Shown here: positions 34,593 through 43,484 of the stretch, piece by piece
Layout of the letters: each line of letters opens with the position of its first letter
Numbering within the stretch: position 1 is the first letter of the stretch
DNA from: Pacificitalea manganoxidans
GTDB taxonomy: Bacteria; Pseudomonadota; Alphaproteobacteria; Rhodobacterales; Rhodobacteraceae
Direction of reading: 5' to 3'
NCBI RefSeq assembly: GCF_002504165.1
Contig: NZ_CP021404.1
Location: forward strand, 2,604,001 to 2,668,000
DNA: 64,000 nucleotides
The notes under the pieces: generated by a model
Databases searched by the model: none
What the model was told of the DNA's origin: nothing
The model's input: only the letters and a program-made list of their open reading frames with translations
Translations under genes and position numbers: made by a program

Positions 34593-34668
34593 TGGTGGGT
34601 GGTGAGGGGCTCGAACCCCCGACATCCTCGGTGTAAACGAGACGCTCTACCAACTGAGCTAACCACCC
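34593..34668 (-). tRNA. tRNA-Val (TAC)
   Basis: The 76-base tRNA starts GGGTGGTTAGCTCAG, has anticodon loop TTTACAC (anticodon TAC), T-arm GGGGTTCGAGCCCC and acceptor CCACCC, with CCA encoded. It reads GUA and related valine codons. Confidence 0.96.
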
Positions 34669-34816
34669 GGTGCGCGGGGTCTTACCCTGCCCTGCCCGGT
34701 CTTTGCAAGATGCTCTCTTGCATCATTCGCAGCCTAATTACGGATCACCGCGCGTGACAGATCCGCATGACGCAAAGGTCAGGGGCACAAGACAGCAGAA
34801 CAGGCGTGAGGGGGTA

Positions 34817-34893
34817 TGGTACCGCCTCCCCGGCTTGAACGGGGGACCTCTGGATCCACAATCCAGCGCTCTAACCAACTGAGCTAAGGCGGC
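34817..34893 (-). tRNA. tRNA-His (GTG)
   Basis: The 77-base tRNA starts GCCGCCTTAGCTCAG with anticodon loop TTGTGGA (anticodon GTG) between CTGGA and TCCAG. The acceptor ends AGGCGGTA-CCA, so position 72 is T opposite G1 and the discriminator is A73. The base before G1 is T, so G-1 is not encoded. This matches the unusual histidine tRNA known from a group of alphaproteobacteria. Confidence 0.95.
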
Positions 34894-35093
34894 ACATCGC
34901 GTCGGACGATCCCGACGGGGCTGTCACTTACTCCGGGCGGGACCGCAATGCAAGGCCCGCTGTCGGGATTTTGCGTGGCGTCAGCGCAGGCGGCTTCGCC
35001 CCTCCCGCGACGGCGCGTTGGCGGCACGCCCACCCCTTGATCATGGCCCCGCGCAGGTCTATTCCCGAAGGCCGAAATCACGGGAGCCGCGAC

Positions 35094-35288
35094 ATGGGCA
35101 TCGACAAGCAAAGCGATATGGCCGCCAATCTGCAAATCGGGCCGACCAGCCTTGGCATGGTGCGGATCTATATCGAGGCCGACGGTGTCGAGATCCCGAT
35201 GGATTTCGAGCCGGAAGAAGCGCTGGAGATCGCCGAGGAAATCCGCCTTGCCGCGCAGCGCGCCGAAATGATCAGCAAGAAAGGCTGA
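35094..35288 (+). CDS. Small conserved protein, DUF6324-like
   Basis: A 64-residue acidic protein, MGIDKQSDMAANLQIG then TSLGMVRIYIEADGVEIPMDF, ending in a helix EEALEIAEEIRLAAQRAE. It resembles the short DUF6324-type proteins I associate with Rhodobacteraceae; the function is unknown. GGGAG lies 8 bases upstream of the ATG. Its last 17 bases overlap the end of the convergent mmcB gene. Confidence 0.7.
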   Translation: MGIDKQSDMAANLQIGPTSLGMVRIYIEADGVEIPMDFEPEEALEIAEEIRLAAQRAEMISKKG

Positions 35289-35772
35289 GCCCCGGATCGC
35301 GCAGGGCCTGCAATCGCCGCGCCGCGTGCCGGGCGAATTTCTGCATCATGACCTTGCGCCGCGCGCCGGGCAGCTTCGCCTCGGCCGGCATACGCAGAAT
35401 TTCCGCGTCATAGCTGTCCGCCACGATCAGACCCGTGCCTTCGGGCAGCAGGTCGGTCGGAAACGCATCATCCACCGCCCAGAAAAACCGGTCGCACCAT
35501 TCCAGATACCCCTCCCATTTGCGGTCAGAGGTGAAATCTGCGCGCGAGGATTTGCACTCGATCACCCAGACCTCGCCCCGGGGGCCAAGCGCCATCACAT
35601 CGACGCGCAAGCCGGGCGTGGGCACCAGCTCCTCCACCGTGACAAACCCGTGCGACAGCATGTGGCGGCAGACCCCGCGTGCAAGCATCTGACCGGGCCG
35701 GGGCTCCGGCGGGGGGGCGCCAAGCGCGCGGGTCTGCTCCCACGCGGAAGGGTTTTGCGTATCATCAGGCAT
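35272..35772 (-). CDS. mmcB: MmcB-family DNA repair protein
   Basis: A 166-residue protein of the MmcB family. The central strand pattern GLRVDVMALGPRGEVWVIECKSSRADF has the D...ExK arrangement of the PD-(D/E)XK nuclease fold, followed by KWEGYLEWCDRFFWAVD. In Caulobacter MmcB is LexA-regulated and helps survival after mitomycin C. No clear SOS box is visible upstream here. It converges with the DUF6324-like gene and overlaps it by 17 bp. Confidence 0.87.
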   Translation of the reverse strand: MPDDTQNPSAWEQTRALGAPPPEPRPGQMLARGVCRHMLSHGFVTVEELVPTPGLRVDVMALGPRGEVWVIECKSSRADFTSDRKWEGYLEWCDRFFWAVDDAFPTDLLPEGTGLIVADSYDAEILRMPAEAKLPGARRKVMMQKFARHAARRLQALRDPGLSLSC

Positions 35773-35852
35773 GGCGGCATCATGAACACAACGGGAACAT
35801 TTGGCAAGTGGGCGTCGGAGATCACGGGCCTGCGGGGATCACGCGCCTAAAC

Positions 35853-36145
35853 GGCGCGGCACCGTATAGCTGCACTCCTTTTGCATGCTGCCCCTTGTCG
35901 GAGGCGCATGGTCGCCTTATCTCCGGGCTTGGCGGATCTGCCCTACTCGTGACGAGGTCAAATTCCGGTGGCCTTAAGCAATTCCGAGGGAGCTGGCTCT
36001 GTCCGGATCCTGGTCCGGTTACCTGGCGCCCACCTGTAAAAACAGGTCCTCGGGAATTCGTTGCCTCAACGGTTGCGTGCGGTCCCCGCCGCTTTTACGG
36101 TCCGGGCGCGTTTCGTGGTTTCACGGACGCGCCCGATCCTGTTTT
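35853..36145 (+). ncRNA. Candidate structured non-coding RNA with terminator-like hairpin
   Basis: The gap between mmcB and the glycosyltransferase has no gene but folds well. Hairpins: CGGAG (35899) with CTCCG (35921); CTCG-TGA-CGAG (35946-35956); an outer stem AATTCCGAGG (35980-35989) with CCTCGGGAATT (36048-36058) enclosing CCGGA/TCCGG (36003-36018) and ACCTGT-AAAA-ACAGGT (36032-36047). GGCG and ACCG at 35853-35864 can close with CGGT and CGCC at 36080-36090. A 9-bp perfect stem CGGGCGCGT (36103-36111) and ACGCGCCCG (36127-36135), with inner CGTG/CACG, is followed by GATCCTGTTTT and could be the terminator. A 6S-like RNA was considered but the closing stem is not convincing. Strand is inferred from the T-rich tail. 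Confidence 0.4.
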
Positions 36146-36158
36146 GGAAGCATCCCCC

Positions 36159-37034
36159 ATGTCCATGTTCGATACCCTGCGCGCCGTGATCCGGGGCAAG
36201 ACCCCTGCCCAGATGCGGCTGAAGGGGCGCATCTGGCAATGGCAGCGCGGCGACACGGTCGCGGGCACCGATCCGGTGGTCGTGTTCGCGATGCCGCTGG
36301 TGTCCCGGCGGCGCTCGGACAATTGGGAAGAGGTCTGCGCCAACCTTGCCCGGACGCTCGACAGTTTGCGCCGCCAAAGCTCCCATCGCTGGGCGGTGAT
36401 CCTGTGCGGTCAAGACGCGCCTGATGGCATCACGCTGCCCGACAATGTCGCGTTCGTGCGCTTCACCGGCTCTGATCGCTACTTCGACAAGGGGCTGAAA
36501 CGGCGCGCGATCGTGCGGCACCTGTTGCGCAGCCGCCGGGACGAAGGCTACCTGTTCCAGTTTGACGCCGACGACATCGCGCATCCCGATCTAGTCCGCC
36601 ACATCGTCGAGGATCACAACGCCGCAGGCTATTTCCTGCCCGAAGGCTACCTGTGGAACATCGCAACCGGCGAAGTGGCGCCGCTGGCCGAGCGGGAGGG
36701 GCTCAAGGCGCTCAACCGGATCTGCGGCTCTTCCAATGCCGTGCATTTCGACCTGCGCCGCAATCGTGCGTCGGGCGCCGTGCTGAACGAGATGAAGGCC
36801 CATGCCGCAATCCCGGCGCGGATGGAGTATTTCGGCCTGCATATGCAGCCGGTGCCGTTTCCTGCCGCGCTATACGTCATCGGTCATGGCGAAAACATGA
36901 TCGGGCGTCGTGGCAAACTGGGCGGCAAACTGGACTACATCGCGCGGCACGCGCTGCCCGCGTCCGAGGCGCAAACGGTGCTGCGGGCCTTTGGCGTGGA
37001 CGCAGCAGAGATCGCGCCCGCGCAGGCGCCCTGA
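36159..37034 (+). CDS. Glycosyltransferase-like protein (GT-A fold)
   Basis: A 291-residue cytoplasmic protein. After a short leader, VVVFAMPLVSRRRSDNWEEV begins the nucleotide-sugar domain, LDSLRRQSSHRWAVILCGQD is the usual family 2-like strand, and YLFQFDADDIAHP holds a DxD-type metal motif (D136-D139). The acceptor and sugar cannot be named. A long upstream open frame exists, but the ATG at 36159 is the natural start. No other polysaccharide genes are adjacent. It follows the candidate RNA and its hairpin by about 14 bp. Confidence 0.75.
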   Translation: MSMFDTLRAVIRGKTPAQMRLKGRIWQWQRGDTVAGTDPVVVFAMPLVSRRRSDNWEEVCANLARTLDSLRRQSSHRWAVILCGQDAPDGITLPDNVAFVRFTGSDRYFDKGLKRRAIVRHLLRSRRDEGYLFQFDADDIAHPDLVRHIVEDHNAAGYFLPEGYLWNIATGEVAPLAEREGLKALNRICGSSNAVHFDLRRNRASGAVLNEMKAHAAIPARMEYFGLHMQPVPFPAALYVIGHGENMIGRRGKLGGKLDYIARHALPASEAQTVLRAFGVDAAEIAPAQAP

Positions 37035-37136
37035 CCCCCTGCGGCGACGGCCCAACGAAACAGTGAAACCTGTGCATTTGGGAATCGGCTGATCCGCGCC
37101 TATTATCCATTGGGCAGGACAGGGGAATTTCATCAC

Positions 37137-38528
37137 ATGAGCGACGACGCGCCGATCAGCCGGGCCGAGGCACAGGCCTTGCGGCATTCCAAGGAGCTTG
37201 AGGGCCATCTCGGCGTGCTCAGCACCTTTACCCCCACCGCGCTTGGCGTGCTCGCCGTGGCGTCCGGGATTTACACCTATCTTGGGGTGTCGTCGTTGCT
37301 CGACGATAATGGCGCGCTCAGCTTCTTCGCCGCCGTGGCCTATTCCATCGCGGTGTCGGTCGGGATTTTTGTGTTCTGGTCCTATCTGATGCGGCTGCTG
37401 CCCGCCGTGCGCACCGCAGGCGCGCGGATCGGGCTGATGCTGTCGATGGCATTAGGGTCGGTCGCCATCATCGCCATGTCGAGCTGGCTGAACGCGGCCG
37501 CGCTCGCCGGTGCCGCGGCGGTGGAACAACATCTGGCCTCGACGGTGCAGGAATATCAGTCCTCTCTCGAACGCGCGCATGAGATCGCGATCTCCGCGCA
37601 GGGGCTGGAGCGCGACGTGGCCCGCGTCCGTCAAAGTTTCGAAGACCTGAGCGAACAGGAAGCCACCGGCGACCTGTCCGGCATTGCCGGGCGCGGCGCC
37701 GTGTTCCGGGTGCTGCGGCAGAAATCTGCGGAACTGTCCTCGCTCGAAGAACAGATTGCCAGTCAGACGCCCCGGGTCGATCAGGCGTTTCAACAGGGCA
37801 ACGAGATCCTGAGCCGGATGCGCGCGCTGACGGTCGAAACCGGCTCGGTCGAAAGCCGGTCGGTGACGTTCTCCGAACAGGCGGTGCGGCTGGCGGGGAT
37901 CATTGCGCAGTTGCGGCAGCTTTCGGTCGCGCCCCTAGTGGAGCGCGCGGCGCAGGATCTGTCGGATTCGGTGGTGTTGCCGCAGCTTGATGGAACCAGC
38001 GAGGCCGTGCGCACCGGGCAGGCCGCGACTATCGATTCGGTGTTGCAGGTGTTGGGTCAGCGCGCCGAAACGCTACGCGCCGCCGCCGAGGAGGTGATGA
38101 CAATGCCCACCCCGGCCGAGGTCGCCTACACCCCCATCAGCAGCGCCGACGCAGTGATCCTTTATGCCGAGAACTTTGTGCCCAGTTGGGCCGGGGCCAT
38201 TGCCATCGACCTGCTGCCGGCGGTGTTGGTCTTTGTGCTGATGGTCGTGCAGGCCGCGATCCGATCCGGTCGGGACCGGGTGACGGTGGAGGATACGTTG
38301 ACGCTTGCCGAACTGCGCGCCGCAATGGCCGCGCTGCGCGATGTGGAAAGCGGGATGGGACCGCGTGGCGGACAACAGGCTGCGCCCCCTGCCCCCGCGC
38401 CCACCCCTGATCCCGCCGATGCCGTGCCGATGACTGCGGGCGCATCCGCCGATCCGGGTGAACCTCAGCGCGGGACGATCGCTGCGCTTGGCACCGCGCA
38501 TGGTAAATCCGCCGGGGCGGATCGCTGA
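37137..38528 (+). CDS. Membrane protein with long periplasmic or cytoplasmic coiled-coil domain
   Basis: A 463-residue protein that I do not recognise by name. Predicted membrane spans lie at about 32-50, 61-82 and 96-116, then a helical region from 122 to about 345 with coiled-coil stretches (ERDVARVRQSFEDL, KSAELSSLEEQIASQ), a fourth span near 355-378 (IAIDLLPAVLVFVLMVV) and a Pro/Ala-rich tail. The layout recalls DUF4407-like sensors or chemotaxis-type scaffolds but lacks their known motifs. Its stop overlaps the start of the next gene (TGATG), so the two proteins probably act together. Confidence 0.7.
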   Translation: MSDDAPISRAEAQALRHSKELEGHLGVLSTFTPTALGVLAVASGIYTYLGVSSLLDDNGALSFFAAVAYSIAVSVGIFVFWSYLMRLLPAVRTAGARIGLMLSMALGSVAIIAMSSWLNAAALAGAAAVEQHLASTVQEYQSSLERAHEIAISAQGLERDVARVRQSFEDLSEQEATGDLSGIAGRGAVFRVLRQKSAELSSLEEQIASQTPRVDQAFQQGNEILSRMRALTVETGSVESRSVTFSEQAVRLAGIIAQLRQLSVAPLVERAAQDLSDSVVLPQLDGTSEAVRTGQAATIDSVLQVLGQRAETLRAAAEEVMTMPTPAEVAYTPISSADAVILYAENFVPSWAGAIAIDLLPAVLVFVLMVVQAAIRSGRDRVTVEDTLTLAELRAAMAALRDVESGMGPRGGQQAAPPAPAPTPDPADAVPMTAGASADPGEPQRGTIAALGTAHGKSAGADR

Positions 38529-39310
38529 TGGCGTTTGGCACCGGGGCCGTCATCCGAGGTATCCTTGGGCTGCAGGTCGGGATCGCGCTGGCGCTGCTGG
38601 CGGGCGATTTCTTTGCGATACTGCCGGATCTGCTGACGGATCGGCGCACCAATGCGCCCGCCCTCGACGCGCCCGTGCGGCCCGGCGACCAGACCCGACG
38701 GTTCGATCCCCGCACCCTGCCCGCGGATCGGGTCAGCCCGTCGCGCCCCGGGATCCAGATGCCCGCAGGCAGCCCGGACATGCCGACGGAATTGACCTTC
38801 ACCGCCGCCGAGACCCCCGGTCGTTATTTAATCAGCGGCGAAATCCAGCCCGGCGACGCGGCACGGTATGCCGATTGGCGCGCCAGCCTGCCCACCCCGC
38901 CCGAGGTGCTGGTGCTGCACTCGCCCGGCGGCTCTGTCGGGGATGCGCTGGCGATTGGGCGTCAGATCCGCGCCGAGGCGATCGACACCGCGATGGAGGC
39001 CACGGGCGTCTGCCTGTCGGCCTGCCCTTATATGCTGATGGCCGGGACCGAACGCGTGATCGCCCGCGGCGCGTGGGTTGGCGTGCATCAGCATTACTAT
39101 GGCGAAAGCACAGTGCTGCCAGCCTTTCTGGCCGTGAAGGACATTCAACTTAGTCAGGCAGAGGTGGTCGCCTATCTCGACGGGATGGGCATCGACCTGC
39201 GGCTAATGAAGCATTCTCTCGCCACCCCGCCTGAGGATATCTACATCCTGCTGGACGAGGAACTGACCGAATACAACGTCGCGACCGAATTGACCGGCGG
39301 GGAAAGCTGA
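38528..39310 (+). CDS. Membrane-anchored ClpP/crotonase-fold periplasmic protein
   Basis: A 260-residue protein with one N-terminal hydrophobic span (about 8-32), a Pro-rich linker and a ClpP-like domain from about residue 88. HSPGGSVGDALAIGRQIR (131-148) forms the oxyanion turn, VCLSACPYMLMAG has a serine at 164 in the nucleophile position, and GVHQHY has histidines at 187 and 189. This is the pattern of the predicted periplasmic proteins related to COG3904, thought to be serine hydrolases or proteases. It is translationally coupled to the coiled-coil membrane protein, which may be partner or substrate. Confidence 0.78.
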   Translation: MAFGTGAVIRGILGLQVGIALALLAGDFFAILPDLLTDRRTNAPALDAPVRPGDQTRRFDPRTLPADRVSPSRPGIQMPAGSPDMPTELTFTAAETPGRYLISGEIQPGDAARYADWRASLPTPPEVLVLHSPGGSVGDALAIGRQIRAEAIDTAMEATGVCLSACPYMLMAGTERVIARGAWVGVHQHYYGESTVLPAFLAVKDIQLSQAEVVAYLDGMGIDLRLMKHSLATPPEDIYILLDEELTEYNVATELTGGES

Positions 39311-39351
39311 CCCTGCGGGGCGCGTGCCGCTACGGGCAGCTTGCGCCGTGG

Positions 39352-41025
39352 CTACTGCGCCGACAGCAACGCGCGCGCGGCGGCGCGGGCCTCGTCCGTG
39401 ACCGTATCGCCGGCCAGCATCCGCGCCAGTTCATCTACCCGATCCTCGGGGGCCAGTGGCACGACGGTGGAGGTCGTGATTTCCCCGTCAATACGTTTCT
39501 CGACCCGCCAGTGATGCGCACCGAGTGCTGCGACCTGCGGCGAATGGGTGATGACCAGAACCTGCCCGCCCTGCGCCAGCATCTGAAGCCGTCGACCCAC
39601 CGCATCGGCGGTGGCCCCACCGACGCCGCGGTCGATTTCGTCGAATATCAACGTGCGGCGGGTGGTGTCCGCCCCGGTCAGGCAGACCTTCAACGCCAGC
39701 AGAAAGCGCGACAACTCCCCACCTGATGCGATTTTGTTGAGCTGCCCCGGTGGTGCGCCGGGCGACGTGGCAACCGTAAAGGCGACCGCATCGTGTCCCT
39801 CCGGTCCCGCGTCACCGGGCTCCACCGTGGTGCGGAACAGGGCGCGCTCCATCTTCAACGGTGCAAGTTCGCGGGCCATCGCTTGGTCGAGCCGCGTGGC
39901 CCCGGCGCGGCGCATCGCGGTCAACGCATCCGCCGCATGGGCGTAGGCAGCATCGGCAGCGGCAGCAGCGCGGTCAAGGTCGCGCAGCGTATCCGCACCC
40001 GCATCAAGCGCGTCGAGGCGCGTGCGCAACTCCTCTGCAAATCCGGCCAGATCGTCGGGCAGCACGTTGTGTTTGCGGGCAAGCCCCCGGATCGCGAACA
40101 GGCGCTCTTCGGTGCGCTCCAACTCACCGGGATCAAAATCGAGCGCGTCGGAAAGCTCCGCAATGCCCTGCTCCGCTTCGCCCAAGGCCTCCGCCGCGCG
40201 GGTCAACGCCTCCAGCGGGCCGGTCAGGCGCTGCTCCATTTCGTCGCCCAGCCCCGCGGCGGCCCCGTCAAGCCAGCGCAGCGCGTCGGTGACCATCCCA
40301 TCGGCGCCGTCGCCGCTGACCGCCTGATAGGCGCGCGAGATGTCCTCGCGGACACGGGCCGCGCCCTGCATCATGCGGCGGGCCGCGTCGAGGCTCGCAT
40401 CCTCGCCCGGTTCAGGGGAAAGCTTATCCAGCTCAGCGACCGCGTGGCGGAGGAACTCCTCCTCGGCGGCCAGCGCCTCCACCCGTGCGCGGGCCTCGGC
40501 AAGCGCCGTGCGCGCGCGGGACCGGGCGCGCCATGCCTCCCGCGTGGCAGTCAGCGCTGCTTCGGTCTCGTCGCCTCCGAACGCATCCAGCAACTGCCGG
40601 TGACCGCGCGGATTAAGCAGGCCGCGATCATCATGCTGGCCGTGCCGCTCAATCAGCAGGTCGGAGAGCCTGCGCAGCACCTCCCCCGAGGCGCGGCGGT
40701 CATTGATCCATGCGGTCTTGCGGCCTTCGGCGGTGTTGACGCGGCGCAGGATCAACTCGCCATCGGCGGCAAGCCCCAGTTCCTCCAGCACCGCGTGAGC
40801 CGGATGTTCGGCAGGCAGATCGAATTCGGCGGTAACTTCGCCCTGAGCGGCCCCGGCCCGCACCAGTTCCGCCCGCCCGCGCCATCCCAGCACAAAGCCG
40901 AGCGCATCCAGCATGATGGATTTGCCCGCGCCGGTTTCACCGGTCAGCACGTTCAGACCCGGCGCAAAGGTCAGGTCGAGCTTGTCGATAATCAGCAGGT
41001 CACGGATCTCTAGACCGCGCAGCAT
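39352..41025 (-). CDS. recN: DNA repair protein RecN
   Basis: A 557-residue SMC-like ATPase of double-strand break repair. Walker A is LTGETGAGKSIML (27-39), the antiparallel coiled-coil arms occupy about 155-365, and the C-terminal half holds SGGELSRFLLALKV (ABC signature), IFDEIDRGVGG (Walker B) and VITHSPQVAALG. Length is normal. It follows bamD with an 82-bp gap and closes the minus-strand cluster, converging with the ClpP-fold gene. Confidence 0.97.
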   Translation of the reverse strand: MLRGLEIRDLLIIDKLDLTFAPGLNVLTGETGAGKSIMLDALGFVLGWRGRAELVRAGAAQGEVTAEFDLPAEHPAHAVLEELGLAADGELILRRVNTAEGRKTAWINDRRASGEVLRRLSDLLIERHGQHDDRGLLNPRGHRQLLDAFGGDETEAALTATREAWRARSRARTALAEARARVEALAAEEEFLRHAVAELDKLSPEPGEDASLDAARRMMQGAARVREDISRAYQAVSGDGADGMVTDALRWLDGAAAGLGDEMEQRLTGPLEALTRAAEALGEAEQGIAELSDALDFDPGELERTEERLFAIRGLARKHNVLPDDLAGFAEELRTRLDALDAGADTLRDLDRAAAAADAAYAHAADALTAMRRAGATRLDQAMARELAPLKMERALFRTTVEPGDAGPEGHDAVAFTVATSPGAPPGQLNKIASGGELSRFLLALKVCLTGADTTRRTLIFDEIDRGVGGATADAVGRRLQMLAQGGQVLVITHSPQVAALGAHHWRVEKRIDGEITTSTVVPLAPEDRVDELARMLAGDTVTDEARAAARALLSAQ

Positions 41026-41107
41026 CGGGTCACCCTCAGGCCCGGCCAGACCCCGACATTAAAGCCGGAGCCCGCGCGGGGCATCGCTATCGGAAAGCGG
41101 GCTGCGA

Positions 41108-41944
41108 TCAGAGCCACTGTCCCTTCACCGTCTGGCGGTAGATCTGAGCCAGCCAGCTGTCGCCCTGCGCCTGCGCTTGCAGGTTATTGCGGGCAAGCAG
41201 TTCGAAGCTGTCCTGATACCACTGCGTCGACCGGAAGTTATGGCCAAGGATCGCGCCTGCGGTCTGAGCCTCACTGGTCAGACCCAGTGACAGGTAGGCC
41301 TCAACCAGCCGGTGGAGCGCCTCTGCCGTGTGGGTCGTGGTCTGGAACTCCTCGACCACCACACGGAATCGGTTGATCGCCGCCGTATAGTGCCGATGAC
41401 GCAGGTAATAGCGCCCAATCTCCATCTCCTTGGCCGCGAGATGATCGAAGGCCAGATCGAATTTGAGAATGGCGGAACGTGCGTATTCGGTATCGGGATA
41501 GGTCTCGATTACGTCACGCAGCGCCTGCAACGCCTGAAAGGTCAGCCCCTGATCGCGACCGATCTCATCGATCTGGTCGTAATAGGACAGCGCAAGCAGG
41601 TAGGATGCATAGGCAGCGTCCTCATCTGCGGGATAATAGTCGATGAAGCGCTGCGCAGCGGCGCGGGCTTCTTCGTATTGACGGTCCCGGTGCAGGGCAT
41701 AGGCCTGCATCACGAGCGCGCGCTTGGCCCAATCGGAATAGGGATACAGGCGCTCGACCTCGGCGAAATATCTAGCGGCCTCATCAGGGCTGCCATTTTC
41801 CAGATCGAACTCCGCGCGCTGATAGATCTCTTCGGCGCTGTAGGATTCGAGCGGAGGTTCACCACCACCGCCACCGCATCCCGACAGGAGCGCCACAAGA
41901 GCCACCATCCCGACCGTTCTGGACCGCGACCAGCGTACTGCCAT
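41108..41944 (-). CDS. bamD: Outer-membrane assembly lipoprotein BamD
   Basis: A 278-residue lipoprotein with lipobox LLSGC (cysteine near 23) followed by a poly-Gly stretch and TPR-like repeats: YSAEEIYQRAEFDLENGSPDEAARYFAEVERLYPYSDWAKRA, then the conserved SYYDQIDEIGRDQG and TEYARSA segments. BamD works with BamA to insert beta-barrel proteins. An upstream in-frame extension adds no signal features, so the ATG at 41944 after GGCAGAAG was used. It lies downstream of lpxC, as is usual in Rhodobacterales. Confidence 0.95.
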   Translation of the reverse strand: MAVRWSRSRTVGMVALVALLSGCGGGGGEPPLESYSAEEIYQRAEFDLENGSPDEAARYFAEVERLYPYSDWAKRALVMQAYALHRDRQYEEARAAAQRFIDYYPADEDAAYASYLLALSYYDQIDEIGRDQGLTFQALQALRDVIETYPDTEYARSAILKFDLAFDHLAAKEMEIGRYYLRHRHYTAAINRFRVVVEEFQTTTHTAEALHRLVEAYLSLGLTSEAQTAGAILGHNFRSTQWYQDSFELLARNNLQAQAQGDSWLAQIYRQTVKGQWL

Positions 41945-42219
41945 CTTCTGCCTACCCCGTCTCGTCCCCGGGCGCGCGACCCTTGTCCGCGCCACTCGTT
42001 CGGCTCGTCCTAGCACAGATAATTCGCAGGCAAAATGTCTTTGGCTGCAGATTTTGGCTCAGTGCGACCGGAAGTGAACATATGTTTTCCACGCCCCATA
42101 ACCATGGTGGAGACAGAAATTTCCGTGATCCAATGCTCGATCTGTGCCGATTCCCTGCCCCGCAGCGGCAGCCCGCGCAGCTGCGGAATCACTCGAACGT
42201 TATGGGTGTAGCTCAGGTC

Positions 42220-43140
42220 TCAGGCTACGGCGGCCAGATCGGAATGACGCACACCGACACCCGGCAAGCGCCGGGCCGTCGCGGCGTCACATTCGACAAT
42301 CTCATACGCGCCGGGGGTGGAGAACAGCGCCCGCAGCAGGCGGTTGGTCATGGCGTGGCCCGCACGATGACCGACATAACGGCCCAGAATCGGCCCGCCA
42401 GCGAGGTAGAGATCGCCCAGAGCATCGAGCATCTTGTGGCGGACAGGCTCATCGCTGTGACGCAGGCCGCCGGGGCTCAACACCCGGTCGCCATCGACGA
42501 CGACCGCGTTGCGCGTGGTGCCACCCAGAGCGAGACCCGCAGCATGCATCTGATCCACATCCGACTGACGGCAGAACGTGCGGCTGTCGCAGAGTTCCCG
42601 GACAAAGGCCCCATTGGCCATGTTCAGCGTCTTGGACTGATGCCCGATGGCACGGTCGGCAAAATCGATGTCGAAATCGATGGTCAGCCCGTCGGCAGGC
42701 AGCAGAGTCGCGGAGCCTTGATCGCCTTCGACGGTCACGCGCTTCAGCACGCGGATCGCGCGCACCGCACCGCCCTGCGGCTCGATACCGGCATCGAGGA
42801 TCTCCTCGACAAACGGCGCGGCGGAGCCATCCAGAATGGGAATTTCGGGTCCGTCGACCTCGACCAGCGCATTATGGATGCCACATCCGGCCAGCGCGGC
42901 CATCACATGTTCGACGGTGGACACGGTGACGCCGGCTTCATTGCGCAGCAGGGTGCACAGGCGGGACGGCACAACGTGATCCCAGCGGGCGGGGATCAAC
43001 TGATCGTCACCCGTGATGTCAGTGCGGCGGAAGAAGATACCAGCGCCGCGCGGAGCGGGACGCAGAGTCAGCGTGACAGGCGCCCCGGAATGGAGACCAA
43101 GACCCTTCAGGGTGACGGAAGTGCGGATCGTATTCTGCAC
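42220..43140 (-). CDS. lpxC: UDP-3-O-acyl-N-acetylglucosamine deacetylase
   Basis: The committed enzyme of lipid A synthesis. With the GTG at 43140 the product is 306 residues, beginning MQNTIRTSVTLKGLGLHSG. Zinc ligands are H78 (STVEHVMAAL), H235 and D239 (VRHKMLDALGD), and the catalytic H262 is in HRAGHAMTN. AGGGGA lies before the GTG; an upstream ATG would add 38 residues with no family match. It lies behind ftsZ but separated by a terminator, so it needs its own promoter in 43141-43380. Confidence 0.96.
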   Translation of the reverse strand: MQNTIRTSVTLKGLGLHSGAPVTLTLRPAPRGAGIFFRRTDITGDDQLIPARWDHVVPSRLCTLLRNEAGVTVSTVEHVMAALAGCGIHNALVEVDGPEIPILDGSAAPFVEEILDAGIEPQGGAVRAIRVLKRVTVEGDQGSATLLPADGLTIDFDIDFADRAIGHQSKTLNMANGAFVRELCDSRTFCRQSDVDQMHAAGLALGGTTRNAVVVDGDRVLSPGGLRHSDEPVRHKMLDALGDLYLAGGPILGRYVGHRAGHAMTNRLLRALFSTPGAYEIVECDAATARRLPGVGVRHSDLAAVA

Positions 43141-43484
43141 GGTGATCCCCTCTGCTCGGAACAATGCGTGTCTATCGTCGCTCGCCCCGTGGCCTGATCC
43201 GGCATCATTCAATGTCCGAAACACGAAGCCCGGTCGGTGATGGACCGGCAACAAATGAAATAAGGAAGCGGTCCCGAGGCCTCAACTCAATCTTTACTAC
43301 CGCATGTAACATTGCCCCGGATGGAGGGATCTCACCCGCGTCACGCGAAGCGCGGCGAAATCATAAGGCATTGGTATGGCAGAAATAAAAAGGGCCGGCA
43401 GATGCCGACCCCTTGAGTTTTGCGGTAACGCTGCGGCGCAGAATACCGCGACGTCAGATCACGCACATTTCTGGCGCGACAGGC
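43141..43484. other. ftsZ-lpxC spacer with terminator and presumed lpxC promoter
   Basis: No gene is present. The end next to ftsZ holds an intrinsic terminator (listed separately). The remaining 240 bp should contain the lpxC promoter, but I could not fix -35 and -10 boxes with normal spacing. Confidence 0.5.
43384..43413 (-). terminator. Intrinsic terminator after ftsZ
   Basis: Read on the minus strand the stem GGG-TCGGCA pairs with TGCCGG-CCC around a 2-base loop, followed by TTTTTATTT. It lies about 70 bp after the ftsZ stop and separates the division genes from lpxC. Confidence 0.8.

Noticed and set aside
35853-36145. Assignment of this segment as 6S RNA, tmRNA or SRP RNA
   Set aside because: It lacks the SRP GGAAG tetraloop region and a tmRNA tag frame, and the 6S closing stem is not convincing, so only a generic candidate RNA was reported.
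35679-36158. Upstream extension of the glycosyltransferase gene into mmcB
   Set aside because: The extension runs through a region with strong RNA stems and opposite mmcB, and adds no domain; the ATG at 36159 fits the protein.
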